Origin: Spirochaetota bacterium
Lineage (GTDB): Bacteria > Spirochaetota > UBA4802 > JAFGDQ01
DNA length: 64,000 nucleotides
Reading direction: 5' to 3'
Assembly: GCA_034190085.1 (NCBI GenBank)
Contig: JAXHTS010000068.1
Span: forward strand, 80,322-144,321
Shown here: positions 38,721-49,403 of the stretch, one piece after another
Layout: every line of letters begins with the position of its first letter
Numbering within the stretch: the first letter of the stretch is position 1
Made by a program: the position numbers and the translations under genes
The notes under the pieces: model-generated
Told to the model about the DNA's origin: nothing
Database searches by the model: none
What the model saw: only the letters and a program-made list of their open reading frames with translations

Positions 38721-40018
38721 TCATCATTAAATCTGATTTCAATTGAACCGCCATGCTTGTCATCAAAGCCTTCAACCTTCGACATGATCCCTATGGGCTC
38801 TAACCCCTTTTTGAGAGCAGCTTTTGTTAAAAACTGTACGGTTGTTCTTCTCATGAATGTCTCCACTGATAATCCTGATGAGAATCTTGAGGTCCCACCC
38901 GTTGGTAGTATGTGATTTGTCCCTGAATAGTAGTCTCCTGCGGCAACAGGAGAATACTGGCCAAGAAATAGAGATCCAACATTCTGTATTTTGGGTAAAT
39001 ATTGCATAGGATTTGATACCATTAATTCCATATGCTCGGGCCCAAAGTTATTTGAGAATAGAATAGCTTCATCAAGATCATCAGTCAGCAGTATCAACCC
39101 ATTGTTTGAGATCGATTTCTTTTTTATCTCATGCCTTCCCTTTCCGCTATTAATATCCATGGTAATCTCTTCCTTTACTCGATCAGCTATATCATGGGAT
39201 GTGGTCACAAGAATAGGGACGGCCTTTTCATCATGTTCAGCCTGTGATAGGAGATCAAAGGCAATCCATTTTGGATTAGCGCCTTCATCCGCAATAATGA
39301 GCACATCGCTAGGCCCAGCAATGGAGTCTATCTGAATTATTCCCATGCTGAAAAGGTAGGCTTTTGCTGCTGTAACATAAAGATTGCCGGGGCCAACAAT
39401 GATATTGGCTTTAGGTAGCGAGTCAAGGCCGAAGGCAGCGGCAGCAATACCCTGGGCTCCTCCAGCCTTTAATATCCTCTTTATCCCAATAATCCTGCTA
39501 ATTGCAAGAATGATATTAGAAATTTCCCCATCCTTTCCGGGGGGGGTGATAAGTGTAATATCCTTACATCCTGCGATTAAAGCTGGGATTGCAGCCATTA
39601 GTATACTAGTGGGATATGTTGCCTTACCCCCGGGCACATATATGGCTGTTTTCTCGATTGGTTGATATATTACACCCAGTTTGGAGCCATCTTCTCTTGA
39701 ATATATTAAGTTTTCCCTTTTCTGATGAAGATGGAATTCAAAGATATTGTCCCTGGCCTGCATAAAGGCATCTATCTCTTTACGAGGGATATTATCATAT
39801 CCTTTTGTTAATTCGTCCTCAGTTGCATAAAGATTTGTAAGCCTTATCCCATCATATTTCTCGGTATAGTGAATAACCGCTTCTTCCCCTTTGTCTCTTA
39901 CATCCTCAATGATGGGAATAACAACATCCATTACAGAACTGAAAACCTCTCCCAAGCGGTTAAAAAGCTTCCAGAGGTCATGATCATTAAGATCTTTCAG
40001 TCTTTTAATCGCTATCAA
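38711..40018 (-). CDS. hisD: Histidinol dehydrogenase
   Basis: A 435-aa enzyme that catalyses the last two steps of histidine synthesis. It has AIYVPGGKATYPTSILMAAI, NIIVGPGNLYVTAAK, IAGPSDVLIIAD, the zinc/catalytic LLSQAEHDEKAV, FGPEHMEL and YYSGTNHILPTGGTSRF. It starts at a TTG 2 bases after the stop of the MBL hydrolase gene, so the two are an operon. No other his gene is in the window. Confidence 0.96.
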   Translation of the reverse strand: MIAIKRLKDLNDHDLWKLFNRLGEVFSSVMDVVIPIIEDVRDKGEEAVIHYTEKYDGIRLTNLYATEDELTKGYDNIPRKEIDAFMQARDNIFEFHLHQKRENLIYSREDGSKLGVIYQPIEKTAIYVPGGKATYPTSILMAAIPALIAGCKDITLITPPGKDGEISNIILAISRIIGIKRILKAGGAQGIAAAAFGLDSLPKANIIVGPGNLYVTAAKAYLFSMGIIQIDSIAGPSDVLIIADEGANPKWIAFDLLSQAEHDEKAVPILVTTSHDIADRVKEEITMDINSGKGRHEIKKKSISNNGLILLTDDLDEAILFSNNFGPEHMELMVSNPMQYLPKIQNVGSLFLGQYSPVAAGDYYSGTNHILPTGGTSRFSSGLSVETFMRRTTVQFLTKAALKKGLEPIGIMSKVEGFDDKHGGSIEIRFNDDQE

Positions 40019-40020
40019 GT

Positions 40021-40647
40021 CTATAATTCCAGCGTTTTGTTGCTCAGTATCTCTACCTTAACATTTGGTAATTCTTTTTCTACCATCTCTTTAAATGGCT
40101 CCAGAGGCTTGTCCCAATTATGAATAGGGACTACAATTTTGGGGATCATTTTTTTTACACAATCAGTTGCTTCTTCAAAACCCATTGTATATTGGCCGCC
40201 AACAGGTATACAGGCCACATCAATATCTTTCAGGTCACACATCTCAACCATCTCGCCAGTGTCTCCAGCATGATATATTCGATTGCCATCTGCATTGATA
40301 ATATAACCATTCCACTCATTTTCCTTAGGGTGGGTTGGCAGCTTGTCTGTATATGAGGGTACTGCTTCAATTTTTATTCCATTGATATCCTCGCTGGATC
40401 CAATCTCCATTTTAATAACCTTGAAATCACCTTCTAAATTACAAGTTTTTGGAATCACAATTGTAGTATTGCTGTCAGCTACCTTTTTTATGTCATCTAT
40501 TGATAAATGATCTGGATGGTCATGACTTATAAGGACTATATCCGCCTTATCTAAGTCACCGCTTAACTGGAATGGGTCAAAATAGATAACTTTGCCATTA
40601 TTGGTCATAACTTCAACGCATGCATGATTAATCCATTTTAGTTTCAT
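40021..40647 (-). CDS. MBL-fold metal-dependent hydrolase (UPF0173-like)
   Basis: A 208-aa metallo-beta-lactamase fold protein with the metal motif ISHDHPDHLS, the second His region YHAGDTGEM and a late VPIHNWDK. These fit the UPF0173/L-ascorbate lactonase-like group. GGGAGG lies 9 bases upstream of the ATG. It is transcribed just before hisD (2-base gap). The substrate is unknown. Confidence 0.88.
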   Translation of the reverse strand: MKLKWINHACVEVMTNNGKVIYFDPFQLSGDLDKADIVLISHDHPDHLSIDDIKKVADSNTTIVIPKTCNLEGDFKVIKMEIGSSEDINGIKIEAVPSYTDKLPTHPKENEWNGYIINADGNRIYHAGDTGEMVEMCDLKDIDVACIPVGGQYTMGFEEATDCVKKMIPKIVVPIHNWDKPLEPFKEMVEKELPNVKVEILSNKTLEL

Positions 40648-41027
40648 ACGAAATTTCCTCCCATATTAGAATATGCGACTTGTCATAAACTGACATAATT
40701 GAAAAGTCAAGTGATAATTACCAAAATAAGCTATCTCAAATTTTGAAAGTAATAATTTGATGAAGTCTTATATTTTTTATTTGTTGACTAAAAGCTGGAT
40801 CATTGATTGAATTATACCAAACTATAATAATTTGTTTTTTATATGGTCGAGAGTTTATTTATTGGCTTTCATTATATATCAAAATAACATGGAATACACA
40901 TATTCAGAATCTGCTTGAGGCAGATGTTCAGCATAATTTTTATTTCATCCTTGTTGAGTGATTGAAGTTTTCATGGGTTTGTGGTATAATATTATATTCT
41001 AATAGGAGTGGAGGATTATATATTAAT
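40648..41027. other. Divergent intergenic region
   Basis: About 380 AT-rich bases between the MBL hydrolase and DRTGG genes. No operator or RNA was recognised; GGAG/GAGG sequences lie 10-20 bases before 41028. Confidence 0.4.
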
Positions 41028-41390
41028 ATGAAATTGTCTGAGGTAAAAGAGCTGTTAAATGCTAATGTTATCTTTGGTGAGGATTTGCTTGATACAATTG
41101 ATGTAAATGGAGCTTTTGCATCAGACCTGTTAAGCGATGTTCTTGCCTATGCTAAGGAGAATACACTATTTATTACCGGATTAACAAATCCGCAAGTAAT
41201 CAGAACTGTAGAGGTTTTGGAGCTTATGGGAATAGTCTTTGTTAGAGGTAAAATTCCTCAGCCAGAAACAATTGAATTGGCTAAAAAGAGGAATATCCCT
41301 TTACTCGGTACAAAGTATATTATGTTTGAGACCTGCGGTAGACTTTATGCAGCCGGTCTTTCAGCATCAACAGAGATGGTAGATTGGTAA
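41028..41390 (+). CDS. DRTGG-domain protein
   Basis: 120 aa from the ATG at 41028 (MKLSEVKELLNANVIFGEDL). The body matches the DRTGG fold (VNGAFASDLLSDVLAYAKEN, LFITGLTNPQVIRTVEVLEL, GIVFVRGKIPQPETIELAKK). Stand-alone DRTGG proteins are often near Fe-S/hydrogenase-type or regulatory kinase genes; none is adjacent here. GAGG lies 13 bases upstream. It is probably a nucleotide- or ligand-sensing domain. Confidence 0.8.
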   Translation: MKLSEVKELLNANVIFGEDLLDTIDVNGAFASDLLSDVLAYAKENTLFITGLTNPQVIRTVEVLELMGIVFVRGKIPQPETIELAKKRNIPLLGTKYIMFETCGRLYAAGLSASTEMVDW

Positions 41391-41755
41391 CAAACGGCAT
41401 TTATCACCTATATTCGCTAAATATCTTGACATAAATGCAGATGTCAAGATTACCGCACTTAACACAACTTTAGCTTCAAATAATTATTTAATTTTCCATT
41501 ATTGAATTATTACTATAAAGATTTGTATAATAAGTTGTAGCAGGCAGGAAGTCTACAGTAAAGGGCATAAATTTGAAGAGCTATATTAGGAATAATGTAA
41601 GATGGTTATTATATGCTTCAATGCCTTTGTGATTTTGTCCTTATTATTATACATTCTTTCAATATTATTAAATGATATGCCCTTATCATTGAGGTGAAGG
41701 TGTGGCATTTCAAGCAAGCAGTAAATTTTTATAAGTATGGCTTGAGGTAGGATTA
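41391..41755. other. Gap with a 10-bp inverted repeat, upstream of serS
   Basis: A perfect hairpin ATCTTGACAT (41423-41432) / ATGTCAAGAT (41441-41450) with an 8-base loop lies 33 bases after the DRTGG gene. It has no U-tract, so it may be a factor-dependent terminator or an operator. No T-box or other leader RNA structure was seen before serS. Confidence 0.5.
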
Positions 41756-43012
41756 ATGATAGACCCTAAACTGATCAGACGAGATATTGGTAGTATTCGG
41801 GAGTTATTAGTGAATAGATTAATGGATGATGTGATTGATCTTGATCATCTGATAAAAATAGATGAAGGGAGAAGGGATGCTATAGCACGAATTGATAAAC
41901 TTCGTGAGACACGAAACAGAATTTCTAAGGAGATTGGTAATAAAAAAGCAAAAGGAGAGGATGATACAGAACTTAGACGAGAGGTGCAGGCAGTATCTGA
42001 AGAGATAAAGGGATTGGATATGAGGGTGGAAGAATATAATGAAGACTTTAATAGTATGGTTCTGTCATTACCCAATCTGCTTGATGAATCTGTCCCAATA
42101 GGCAAGGATGAGAATGATAATAAAGTAGTTCGAATATGGGGAGAAAAGCCGGATTTTTCCTTTAATCCCAAACCACATTATGATATTGGTGTTGATTTGG
42201 GCATTCTAGATTTTGAGAGAGGGGTAAAATTGTCTGGTGCAAGGTTTTATGTATATAGAGGATTAGCAGCCAGGCTCGAGAGAGCCCTTATAAGTTTTAT
42301 GCTTGATCTTCATACTAAAGAGCATGGATACACTGAGACCTTTGGACCCTTTATCGTAAATGACGATAGTATGATCGGAACTGGCCAATATCCAAAGTTT
42401 AAGAATGAATTTTACCGGATAGAAAGGGATGGATTATCCCTTATCCCCACAGCAGAGGTTACCCTAACGAATCTTTACAGAAATGAGATATTAAATTTTG
42501 AGGATCTTCCCATCTATGTTACAATGCAATCTTCCTGTTTTAGGAGGGAGGCTGGCGCTGCTGGAAAGGACACAAGGGGACTTGTGAGAGTACATCAGTT
42601 TCAAAAGGTTGAGCTTGTTAAGTTTGTTGAACCTGAAACTTCCTTTGATGAATTAGAGAAGTTAGTAGGGGATGCTGAAGAGGTTTTAAAGAGGCTAAAT
42701 CTACATTACAGGGTAGTTCTGCTGTGCAGTGCTGATACCTCTGCCTCCTCTGCAAAGACATATGACATTGAGGTGTGGATGCCTGGATTAGATAGATATT
42801 TAGAAATTTCTTCATGCTCAAATTTCCTTGATTATCAGTCAAGGCGGGCTATGATAAGATATAGAAGAGCAAAGGGAGAGAAATCATCCTTAATACATAC
42901 ACTAAACGGATCTGGACTTGCTGCTGGAAGAACGCTTGCTGCTATCATTGAGAACTACCAGACTGAAGAGGGGGAGGTTAATGTGCCAGAGGCATTGATG
43001 AGATACATGTAA
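41756..43012 (+). CDS. serS: Seryl-tRNA synthetase
   Basis: A 418-aa class II synthetase of the usual length. An N-terminal coiled-coil arm (residues ~30-100) binds the tRNA. The core has motif 2 [28 protein letters not shown] and motif 3 [20 protein letters not shown]. It charges tRNA-Ser in the cytoplasm. GAGGTAGGA lies immediately before the ATG. Confidence 0.98.
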   Translation: MIDPKLIRRDIGSIRELLVNRLMDDVIDLDHLIKIDEGRRDAIARIDKLRETRNRISKEIGNKKAKGEDDTELRREVQAVSEEIKGLDMRVEEYNEDFNSMVLSLPNLLDESVPIGKDENDNKVVRIWGEKPDFSFNPKPHYDIGVDLGILDFERGVKLSGARFYVYRGLAARLERALISFMLDLHTKEHGYTETFGPFIVNDDSMIGTGQYPKFKNEFYRIERDGLSLIPTAEVTLTNLYRNEILNFEDLPIYVTMQSSCFRREAGAAGKDTRGLVRVHQFQKVELVKFVEPETSFDELEKLVGDAEEVLKRLNLHYRVVLLCSADTSASSAKTYDIEVWMPGLDRYLEISSCSNFLDYQSRRAMIRYRRAKGEKSSLIHTLNGSGLAAGRTLAAIIENYQTEEGEVNVPEALMRYM

Positions 43013-43236
43013 ATGAGATAGTATATTACATTATAATATTGCTTTTCTATGATGCTATGCAAGGATCGTGTTACTGATTCAATTTCACTCTATGCATCAG
43101 GTTAAGACGCATATTCGGATAATCCGCACTACACAATTGAGCAACATTAGCTTGTAAAGCCCATATCCCAGGGTTGAGTCATGCATATGTTATCTATTCA
43201 TTAGATTTGCCTTGAAGGAAGCGCGTTTTATTTTGC

Positions 43237-44268
43237 TTAATCAAAAACCTCAGCGATTTGCATTATCAACTTCTCAGATTTTTCCCATCCAAGACATGGA
43301 TCAGTAATAGATTTCCCAAATTCATTTCCACTCATATCCTGTGAACCATCAAGAATATAGCTTTCAATCATCAGTCCCTTGATCAAGTCTTTCAGTATAT
43401 CAGAATTGTTACGATTGAGCATAACCTCCATCGCTATTCTGGGTTGATCTAGATGCTTTTTACCTGAATTGGAGTGATTTGTGTCAACTATAATTGATGG
43501 GTTATGTAGATCACGCTTCTTATACATCTTGGCCAGTTGAATAAGGTCCTCATAGTGATAATTGGGGATATGATTACCATAGTGATCAACAGCTCCTCTT
43601 ATTACAGCATGGGCTAGATGATTACCATTGGTTGATACTTCCCATCCATTATATACAAAAACGTGCGGATTTTGAGCAGCATAGATTGAATCCAGCATAA
43701 CCTTCAAATCACCCGCTGTAGGATTCTTAAGGCCAACTGGGATATCAAGACCGCTGGCTGTTAACCTATGCAGTTGGTTCTCAACCGAACGCGCCCCAAT
43801 TGCAACATAGGACAATAGGTCTGCCAGGTACATATGATTCTCAGGATACAGCATTTCGTCAGCAGGAACAAGATGTGATTCGGATATGGCTCTTATATGC
43901 ATATGGCGAATTGACATTAAACCGCGCGTTATATCTGATTTTTTCTGATGATCGGGCTGATGAAGCATCCCCTTATATCCTACACCAGTGGTTCGCGGTT
44001 TGTTTGTATATATCCGCGGGATAATTATTATTCTTTCCTTTACCTTTTCCTGAATCTTCGCCAATCTTGATACATATTCACACAATGAATCCTCATGATG
44101 AGCTGAGCATGGACCTATTATTAGCAAAAATCGATTATCTTGATGCGATAAAATGCCTCCTATCTCTTTATCCCTCTGTTCTTTTATCTTCTTTAGTTTT
44201 TCATCAAGTGGATAACTCTGTAAAATCTCCTCGATTAAAGGAAGTTTCTGAATATATTTAAAGCTCAT
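43237..44268 (-). CDS. 3-deoxy-7-phosphoheptulonate (DAHP) synthase, AroF/G/H type
   Basis: A 343-aa type I-alpha DAHP synthase. It has LLIIGPCSAHHEDS (phosphate/metal region), IIPRIYTNKPRTTGVGYKGM, ARSVENQLHRLTASGLDIPV, VGLKNPTAGDLK, IVDTNHSNSGKKHLDQP and GSQDMSGNEFGKSITDPC. It joins PEP and erythrose-4-phosphate, the first step of the shikimate pathway. Residues that decide Phe/Tyr/Trp feedback cannot be judged here, so no single symbol is assigned. Confidence 0.95.
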   Translation of the reverse strand: MSFKYIQKLPLIEEILQSYPLDEKLKKIKEQRDKEIGGILSHQDNRFLLIIGPCSAHHEDSLCEYVSRLAKIQEKVKERIIIIPRIYTNKPRTTGVGYKGMLHQPDHQKKSDITRGLMSIRHMHIRAISESHLVPADEMLYPENHMYLADLLSYVAIGARSVENQLHRLTASGLDIPVGLKNPTAGDLKVMLDSIYAAQNPHVFVYNGWEVSTNGNHLAHAVIRGAVDHYGNHIPNYHYEDLIQLAKMYKKRDLHNPSIIVDTNHSNSGKKHLDQPRIAMEVMLNRNNSDILKDLIKGLMIESYILDGSQDMSGNEFGKSITDPCLGWEKSEKLIMQIAEVFD

Positions 44269-44529
44269 AAGGCTACCTCTTTATTAATTCTATAACATTC
44301 AATTCAATCATTAACATCACCTCACTAGAGGAAGACGCAATAAATCAGTTGAATCTATTATACTTATGTATGGTGATAAAGCAATACCAATCATTTTCTT
44401 CTTGTATAAACTGTAAAGAAAAATATTATTTGCATAATTACTATATTGGATTTTTTTATTCTATTCCTCTCTAATATTCGTAATCAACTTCGATAGTGTT
44501 GGGGATGATTTCTTTTATTGGAACGCCAA

Positions 44530-44925
44530 TTATACGATTTCAGATTCCTTACCCCTCTTGGATATGGTCCGGGCAAAAATACCGCCTCGCGGGGACCATT
44601 CAATTTCAACAATGAGAGCAAGTGGTTCAACTGCAATTTGGATCGCGTCTGCTATCTCTTCGGTAATATACTCCTGCCAGTTCTGTTTATTGCGCCATAG
44701 GCTGAGATATTCCCTCATGGATTTGCTCTCGAGTATCTTTTCTTTAGGCTTATATCTCAGCCTAAGTTTGCCATGGTCATGCCTACCTGAAACTGGACAT
44801 ATGCTTTGAAATTCCGGATATTCCCATTCAATTACAGGTTGGTGATTCCTTGCAGGAATAAAATCAAATTTAAAATTATCAGGTGTTTCCGTCTTAGCTG
44901 ATGACGCATTGGAATAGTCTGTCAT
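44530..44925 (-). CDS. queF: NADPH-dependent 7-cyano-7-deazaguanine reductase QueF
   Basis: 131 aa from the ATG at 44925, the short single-domain form. It has the active-site Cys in FQSICPVSGRHDHGKLRLRY, followed by ESKSMREYLSLWRN and a C-terminal RGGIFARTISKRG. It reduces preQ0 to preQ1 for queuosine tRNA modification. An AGGA lies ~11 bases upstream. The usual FxxxxxPVTG is PVSG here, with a His-Asp-His after it. Confidence 0.92.
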   Translation of the reverse strand: MTDYSNASSAKTETPDNFKFDFIPARNHQPVIEWEYPEFQSICPVSGRHDHGKLRLRYKPKEKILESKSMREYLSLWRNKQNWQEYITEEIADAIQIAVEPLALIVEIEWSPRGGIFARTISKRGKESEIV

Positions 44926-45078
44926 ATGAAATAGTATCCTATTACAAATTATTAAAGTAAGTTTCAAGAATAACGAGTTATTTCTTTAACATTATTCAAT
45001 GTTCATTGGTGTAATTTGGCTTTGCTATTTTTTGGAATACATATCAAATATGTCTTTTGTTTTAATGCTTTCTCAATA

Positions 45079-46257
45079 TCATTTCTGATGATGAGAAGGG
45101 GAGGATATTAGCTTAGAATTATAGAAGGTTACCCTATTTCGACCATTATCTTTTGAGTAATAAAGCGCTTTATCCGCCATCCCTATCAATTCATCAACAT
45201 CTGATACTTTTAGTTCAGGGATAGTGGCAAATCCACCAGAAATTGTCAACTCTAATGTTGTATCCTGGTATTCTATTTTAATCTGTTCAACCATTTCTCT
45301 TATCCTATTAACAAAAACCATTGCCTCCCTGCTAGATGTTTCAGGTAAAACAACCGAGAATTCTTCTCCACCGTATCTACAGGGAATATCAATTGATCTG
45401 CAGTTTTTTTCTATTATAGCAGCAACCTCTTTAAGGATTCTATCACCAGCTTGATGTCCATAGGTATCATTAAAGCTCTTAAAGTGATCAATATCAAAAA
45501 TAACTAATGACAAATCGTGGTTAAATCTATTAGCCCTCTTCCACTCTTCAAGAAGTCTCTTTTTGAAATATTTATTTATAAATAATCTTGTCATTCCATC
45601 CCTATTTGACATATCATACAAATCAGCATTCTTGATTGCAATTGCTGATTGGGTTGATATATATTGTAGCATCTGTAAGTCAAAGGATGTGAATGAGTCA
45701 TTTATTTTATTGATCGCCTCAATCACTCCAATAATTATTCCATTAACTGTTAGTGGCACTGCTATTATTGAATTAGTATGTGTATTGACTTTTTTATCAG
45801 CTCTATTTGAGAATCGAGGGTCATTTTGAGCGTCATTGATAAGAATCGGTGTGCCATTTCCCCAAACTGTGCCTGCAATCCCTTCACCCATCTTCAGACT
45901 TGTGTCCCTTAATCTTTTCCCTTCTTCATCTTTACTCAAATAAGCAAATTTTAATAGATTTAATTCCTCGTCAACAAAAAGAATGCTACTCGATTCACAG
46001 GTTAATAACTGCTTAATCTGATGCAGAATTCTTTTTAAAATTTCTTCCTTCTCTAATGAATTGGTAATATAGGTGTTGATTTCGATTAATAATTTTAGTT
46101 TCCTGTTTCTCTCAATTTCTTCTTTTACTTCTTCACTTCTCTTTTCCAGTTCAATTATTTTTCTTGATAGGTAATTCTTTTCCTCTTCAAGCAAGCGTAT
46201 TTTATCTTCATTCGCTTTTAGGGCAGCCCTTTTTATCATTTTATTTCTATTAAACAT
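45079..46257 (-). CDS. GAF + GGDEF diguanylate cyclase
   Basis: A 392-aa protein. An N-terminal coiled coil (~1-65) leads to a GAF domain (~70-215: LTCESSSILFVDEELNLLKF, GTVWGNGTPILINDAQNDP) and a GGDEF domain (LVIFDIDHFKSFNDTYGHQA, CRYGGEEFSVVLPET). The catalytic motif GGEEF is intact. RSID four residues before the RYGG forms a product-inhibition I-site (RxxD). It makes c-di-GMP and counters the HD-GYP enzyme at 33 kb. Confidence 0.94.
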   Translation of the reverse strand: MFNRNKMIKRAALKANEDKIRLLEEEKNYLSRKIIELEKRSEEVKEEIERNRKLKLLIEINTYITNSLEKEEILKRILHQIKQLLTCESSSILFVDEELNLLKFAYLSKDEEGKRLRDTSLKMGEGIAGTVWGNGTPILINDAQNDPRFSNRADKKVNTHTNSIIAVPLTVNGIIIGVIEAINKINDSFTSFDLQMLQYISTQSAIAIKNADLYDMSNRDGMTRLFINKYFKKRLLEEWKRANRFNHDLSLVIFDIDHFKSFNDTYGHQAGDRILKEVAAIIEKNCRSIDIPCRYGGEEFSVVLPETSSREAMVFVNRIREMVEQIKIEYQDTTLELTISGGFATIPELKVSDVDELIGMADKALYYSKDNGRNRVTFYNSKLISSPSHHQK

Positions 46258-46466
46258 AATTATTATTCTCTGTTAATCTTTTCACATAAAGATAACAGAT
46301 AACGGCTAATATGTCAAAAAAATATATTATGATCATGTTATTTTTTTTAAAGTGATAGTGTACTCATAAATTTATTATTATTTTATATTATTCTAATAAT
46401 TCAATCACAGATAAATACTACTTAAATAGCAAAAAAGGGGTGTAGTACTATATAAACTACATTTGA

Positions 46467-46902
46467 ATTAAAAATTTTATTTTGGTCCTCTTTCAGATAG
46501 GAGATGATTATGGAATATCACTTCATGTTCATCTCTGGTTGGAGAGCAAAAGCAGGATCGATCTTGGGAATTATATCATTGATGTTATTCATACACCTGG
46601 ACATACATCAGGATCAATCTGCATTTATGAACCATTAAAGAAATTCCTTTTTACAGGTGACACACTGTTTACAGGTGGGACGCTGCCATATATTGCTGAA
46701 TCAGGGGGTGTCGGAGATTATATAAATTCCCTAATGTCCCTCAATACACGAAAGATCAATGAATTTTCCAGGACATGGAAGCATATCAATGAATCCTCGG
46801 GAAGATATAGATGCTGCACTAACTAATGCAATGAAGCTGCTGAATAATAATGAAAAAATTGACATTTCTTATTTCAAAGATGATACAGCCGCTATCAGTT
46901 GA
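46467..46902 (+). pseudogene. Metallo-beta-lactamase-fold hydrolase relic
   Basis: The frame encodes the C-terminal half of an MBL hydrolase: [19 protein letters not shown] and [16 protein letters not shown]. After an extra T near 46760 the next frame continues [19 protein letters not shown] to a TGA at 46900-46902. The N-terminal half with the HxHxDH site is absent. It is thus both truncated and frameshifted. It is not the same sequence as the intact UPF0173-like enzyme at 40 kb. Confidence 0.78.
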
Positions 46903-46980
46903 CTGTAATCAGAGCCCATTTAATGTAAAACCTTCATTCTGCTTTTGATTTAAAAAACAATATATTTATTAGAAGGGTAA

Positions 46981-47202
46981 TTATCTAAAATCTACTTGGA
47001 CATCCTTTTCAGTAAAATAATTGAACAGCTTATCCAATTCCTCTCGTTCACCCTGGATTTGCACTATTGCCCATCCCATTTCAGTGGAAAATGAGGCTTC
47101 TACTATATTAGGAATAACATTAAAATGCTTGATAATGTAATAAAAAAATGGATCTGCCTTTAGTTCATTGGGGATAGTCAACTCCACTTCTATAGTAACC
47201 AT
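46981..47202 (-). CDS. Stand-alone NIL-domain protein
   Basis: A 73-aa NIL domain (IEVELTIPNELKADPFFYYI, GWAIVQIQGEREELDKLFNY). In other proteins this ferredoxin-like domain sits at the end of MetN transporters or in ferredoxins and binds ligands such as methionine. It is preceded by a very strong AAAGGAGG 7 bases from the ATG. It is transcribed alone; downstream is the MBL relic. Confidence 0.85.
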   Translation of the reverse strand: MVTIEVELTIPNELKADPFFYYIIKHFNVIPNIVEASFSTEMGWAIVQIQGEREELDKLFNYFTEKDVQVDFR

Positions 47203-47404
47203 TTCTACCTCCTTTTAAAGATATAATTATACCACTTGATTTAAAAAGAGGAAAACCTTTTTCCAAAAGGTTAATATTCTTTATATACCCTAACCAACAA
47301 GTATAGAAAGTTGGGGAGAAGTCATTTATAAACTCCTCTGTATAGTGTTTATCCTTTGTATATAAATATCAGATTAACTATTATTAATTTTCCCAATGTA
47401 GACA

Positions 47405-48811
47405 TTATACCTTTTCTATTACAGGTATTTGCTGGTCTATATTCCCACCCTTGGATAAATCCAATCCTCTATATTTTTTATGATAAAATCGTACAGCATT
47501 GCTTCTATAGGAGAGGTTGCTCGCCAGTGTAATGAAGGGTTTACAGTTGTGTAGCATATTTTGAAATACTCTATAAAATATGCATGAGTATGAGTAAAAA
47601 GAACGGGAACATATCTCATTCTCATTAATAATATCAGCCCAAGATAAATGATTATACTTGGCTACCGGACAGGTTAGTGTATAGTATTTCCAATCCTCTG
47701 GAAAGTCATTTGCAGCTATACGACCATCGGATTTCATTTTTTCCCAGAGTTTTGTCCCTGGAAGGGGAGTCAGGAATAATACATTAAGGATATCTATGTT
47801 ATAGTAATTGGCAGTACTGGCAATCTGTTGTCCTATGCCAGGTTTGTCAACGTCCAGTCCCATGATAAAGGATCCAGCTACCAGTATGCCATGCTGCTTT
47901 ATGCGATGAACTGATGACTTGAAGTCACGTCCCTTCTGGAAATTGAAACTTTTATTGATTTCAGTTAAACCTTCAACATTAATCGATTCAAAACCAATAA
48001 AGACACCTGTGCAGCCAGCCTTTGCCGCTAATCTGAGCAGTTCTTGATCATCAGCAAAGTTAATCGTCACCTGAGTAATCCACTTTTTATCAATTTTTGC
48101 CTTAATCATAGCCCGGAGTAAATCTTTTGTTCGACAGATATGTTCCTTGCGAGTGCCTATAAAATTGTCATCCACAATGAGCACATGTCTTTCTTTAATC
48201 AATTTTAATTCTTCTAAAATGTTTTCAATAGGGCGGTATCTATAGCGCCTTCCATTAAAGGAACTGACGCTACAAAAATTACAGTTAAGAGGACAACCCC
48301 GTGTAGTCTGAATTAACCCAAATTTATAACCACTAGGAAGCAGATCATGACGAGCTAAAGGCATTTTATCCATCCCCAACCGTTTACCTTTATATATACG
48401 GTTTAATTTGCCTTTTTTTGTATCTTCCAAAACCTGAGCCCAGATACTCTCTGCTTCACCCATCACAATGGCATCCACTCTCTCCAACGCTTCATCACTA
48501 CACATTGTTGCATGTATGCCCCCCATCACCACAGTGACTCCACGATTACGGTATTCAGCAGCCAAATCATATGCTCTCTCCGCCTGTGAAGAAAAGGCGG
48601 TTATCCCAACCATATCCGGACTCGGTAGGGATGCGTAGTCTGGAATGCCAAGGTTTTCGTCAATTATCCTTATATCCCATTCCGGGGGGGTTAAACCAGC
48701 TATGATCAAGAGACTAAGTGGTTTCCAGACTCGATACCTATTCCAGTATGTCTGTTTTACCTTGTTTACACTCACTAATGGATTAACGGGGTTTATCAGG
48801 TATAATAGCAT
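47405..48811 (-). CDS. B12-binding radical SAM protein
   Basis: A 468-aa enzyme. An N-terminal Rossmann-like cobalamin-binding domain (~1-150: DMVGITAFSSQAERAYDLAA, VVMGGIHATMCSDEALE) precedes a radical SAM barrel whose [4Fe-4S] motif is TRGCPLNCNFCSVSSF (C-x3-C-x2-C). VIFIGFESINVEG-like and PGTKLWEKM blocks follow. No DxHxxG cobalamin motif is evident, so the B12 domain may bind loosely. Such proteins do methylations or rearrangements of lipids or cofactors; the substrate is unknown. Confidence 0.9.
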   Translation of the reverse strand: MLLYLINPVNPLVSVNKVKQTYWNRYRVWKPLSLLIIAGLTPPEWDIRIIDENLGIPDYASLPSPDMVGITAFSSQAERAYDLAAEYRNRGVTVVMGGIHATMCSDEALERVDAIVMGEAESIWAQVLEDTKKGKLNRIYKGKRLGMDKMPLARHDLLPSGYKFGLIQTTRGCPLNCNFCSVSSFNGRRYRYRPIENILEELKLIKERHVLIVDDNFIGTRKEHICRTKDLLRAMIKAKIDKKWITQVTINFADDQELLRLAAKAGCTGVFIGFESINVEGLTEINKSFNFQKGRDFKSSVHRIKQHGILVAGSFIMGLDVDKPGIGQQIASTANYYNIDILNVLFLTPLPGTKLWEKMKSDGRIAANDFPEDWKYYTLTCPVAKYNHLSWADIINENEICSRSFYSYSCIFYRVFQNMLHNCKPFITLASNLSYRSNAVRFYHKKYRGLDLSKGGNIDQQIPVIEKV

Positions 48812-49403
48812 TAATATTTCCTTTATTTAATAGATTTCAAGATTATATTATATAATGATTCACCCATGTATTTACTATCTTCCCCTTGCGATATGATTAG
48901 GATTAGTTTAAAAAGAAACAACATTATTGATGATTTTTTGAGATCCTGATGCTTGATAATATACATAACACATTGTGTTTGAATAAACAGAGATAGCTTA
49001 ATCTGTCAATAATAATATTCATATCAACATTTAGAGAGAATATAAGAGAGCTGAATTATATTTGAAATAATTAATTAATCCTTGCATTTTCAGCGTATAA
49101 ATATCTAGATATAAAACCCTTTAGAGATAGGTGATTTCATCGACTGATTATTAGCGTTCAATATGTAATATGTTCATAATTAAAAGGAATTATTCATATC
49201 CGTGTTGTCACTTTTATATCATTCATATTATAATTAGTACTAATCCTTAGCAATTACAGAATACCTCATGTAATAATAAAACTACACCTTTGACAGAGGA
49301 ATACTTTAAATGTATGATAGATCGTTAATTCTATTGATCAATGTTTTTATGATAATAATATGGCTAATTGATACACAAATTATCAAGGGAGTAATGTAAA
49401 ACC
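48812..49403. other. Divergent intergenic region
   Basis: About 590 very AT-rich bases between the radical SAM and pepA genes. I see no gene, RNA or convincing operator; AGGGAG lies 13 bases before the pepA ATG. Confidence 0.4.

Noticed and set aside
41391..41755. T-box or other leader RNA before serS
   Set aside because: No T-box sequence or anticodon-type structure; only a simple 10-bp hairpin near the previous gene.
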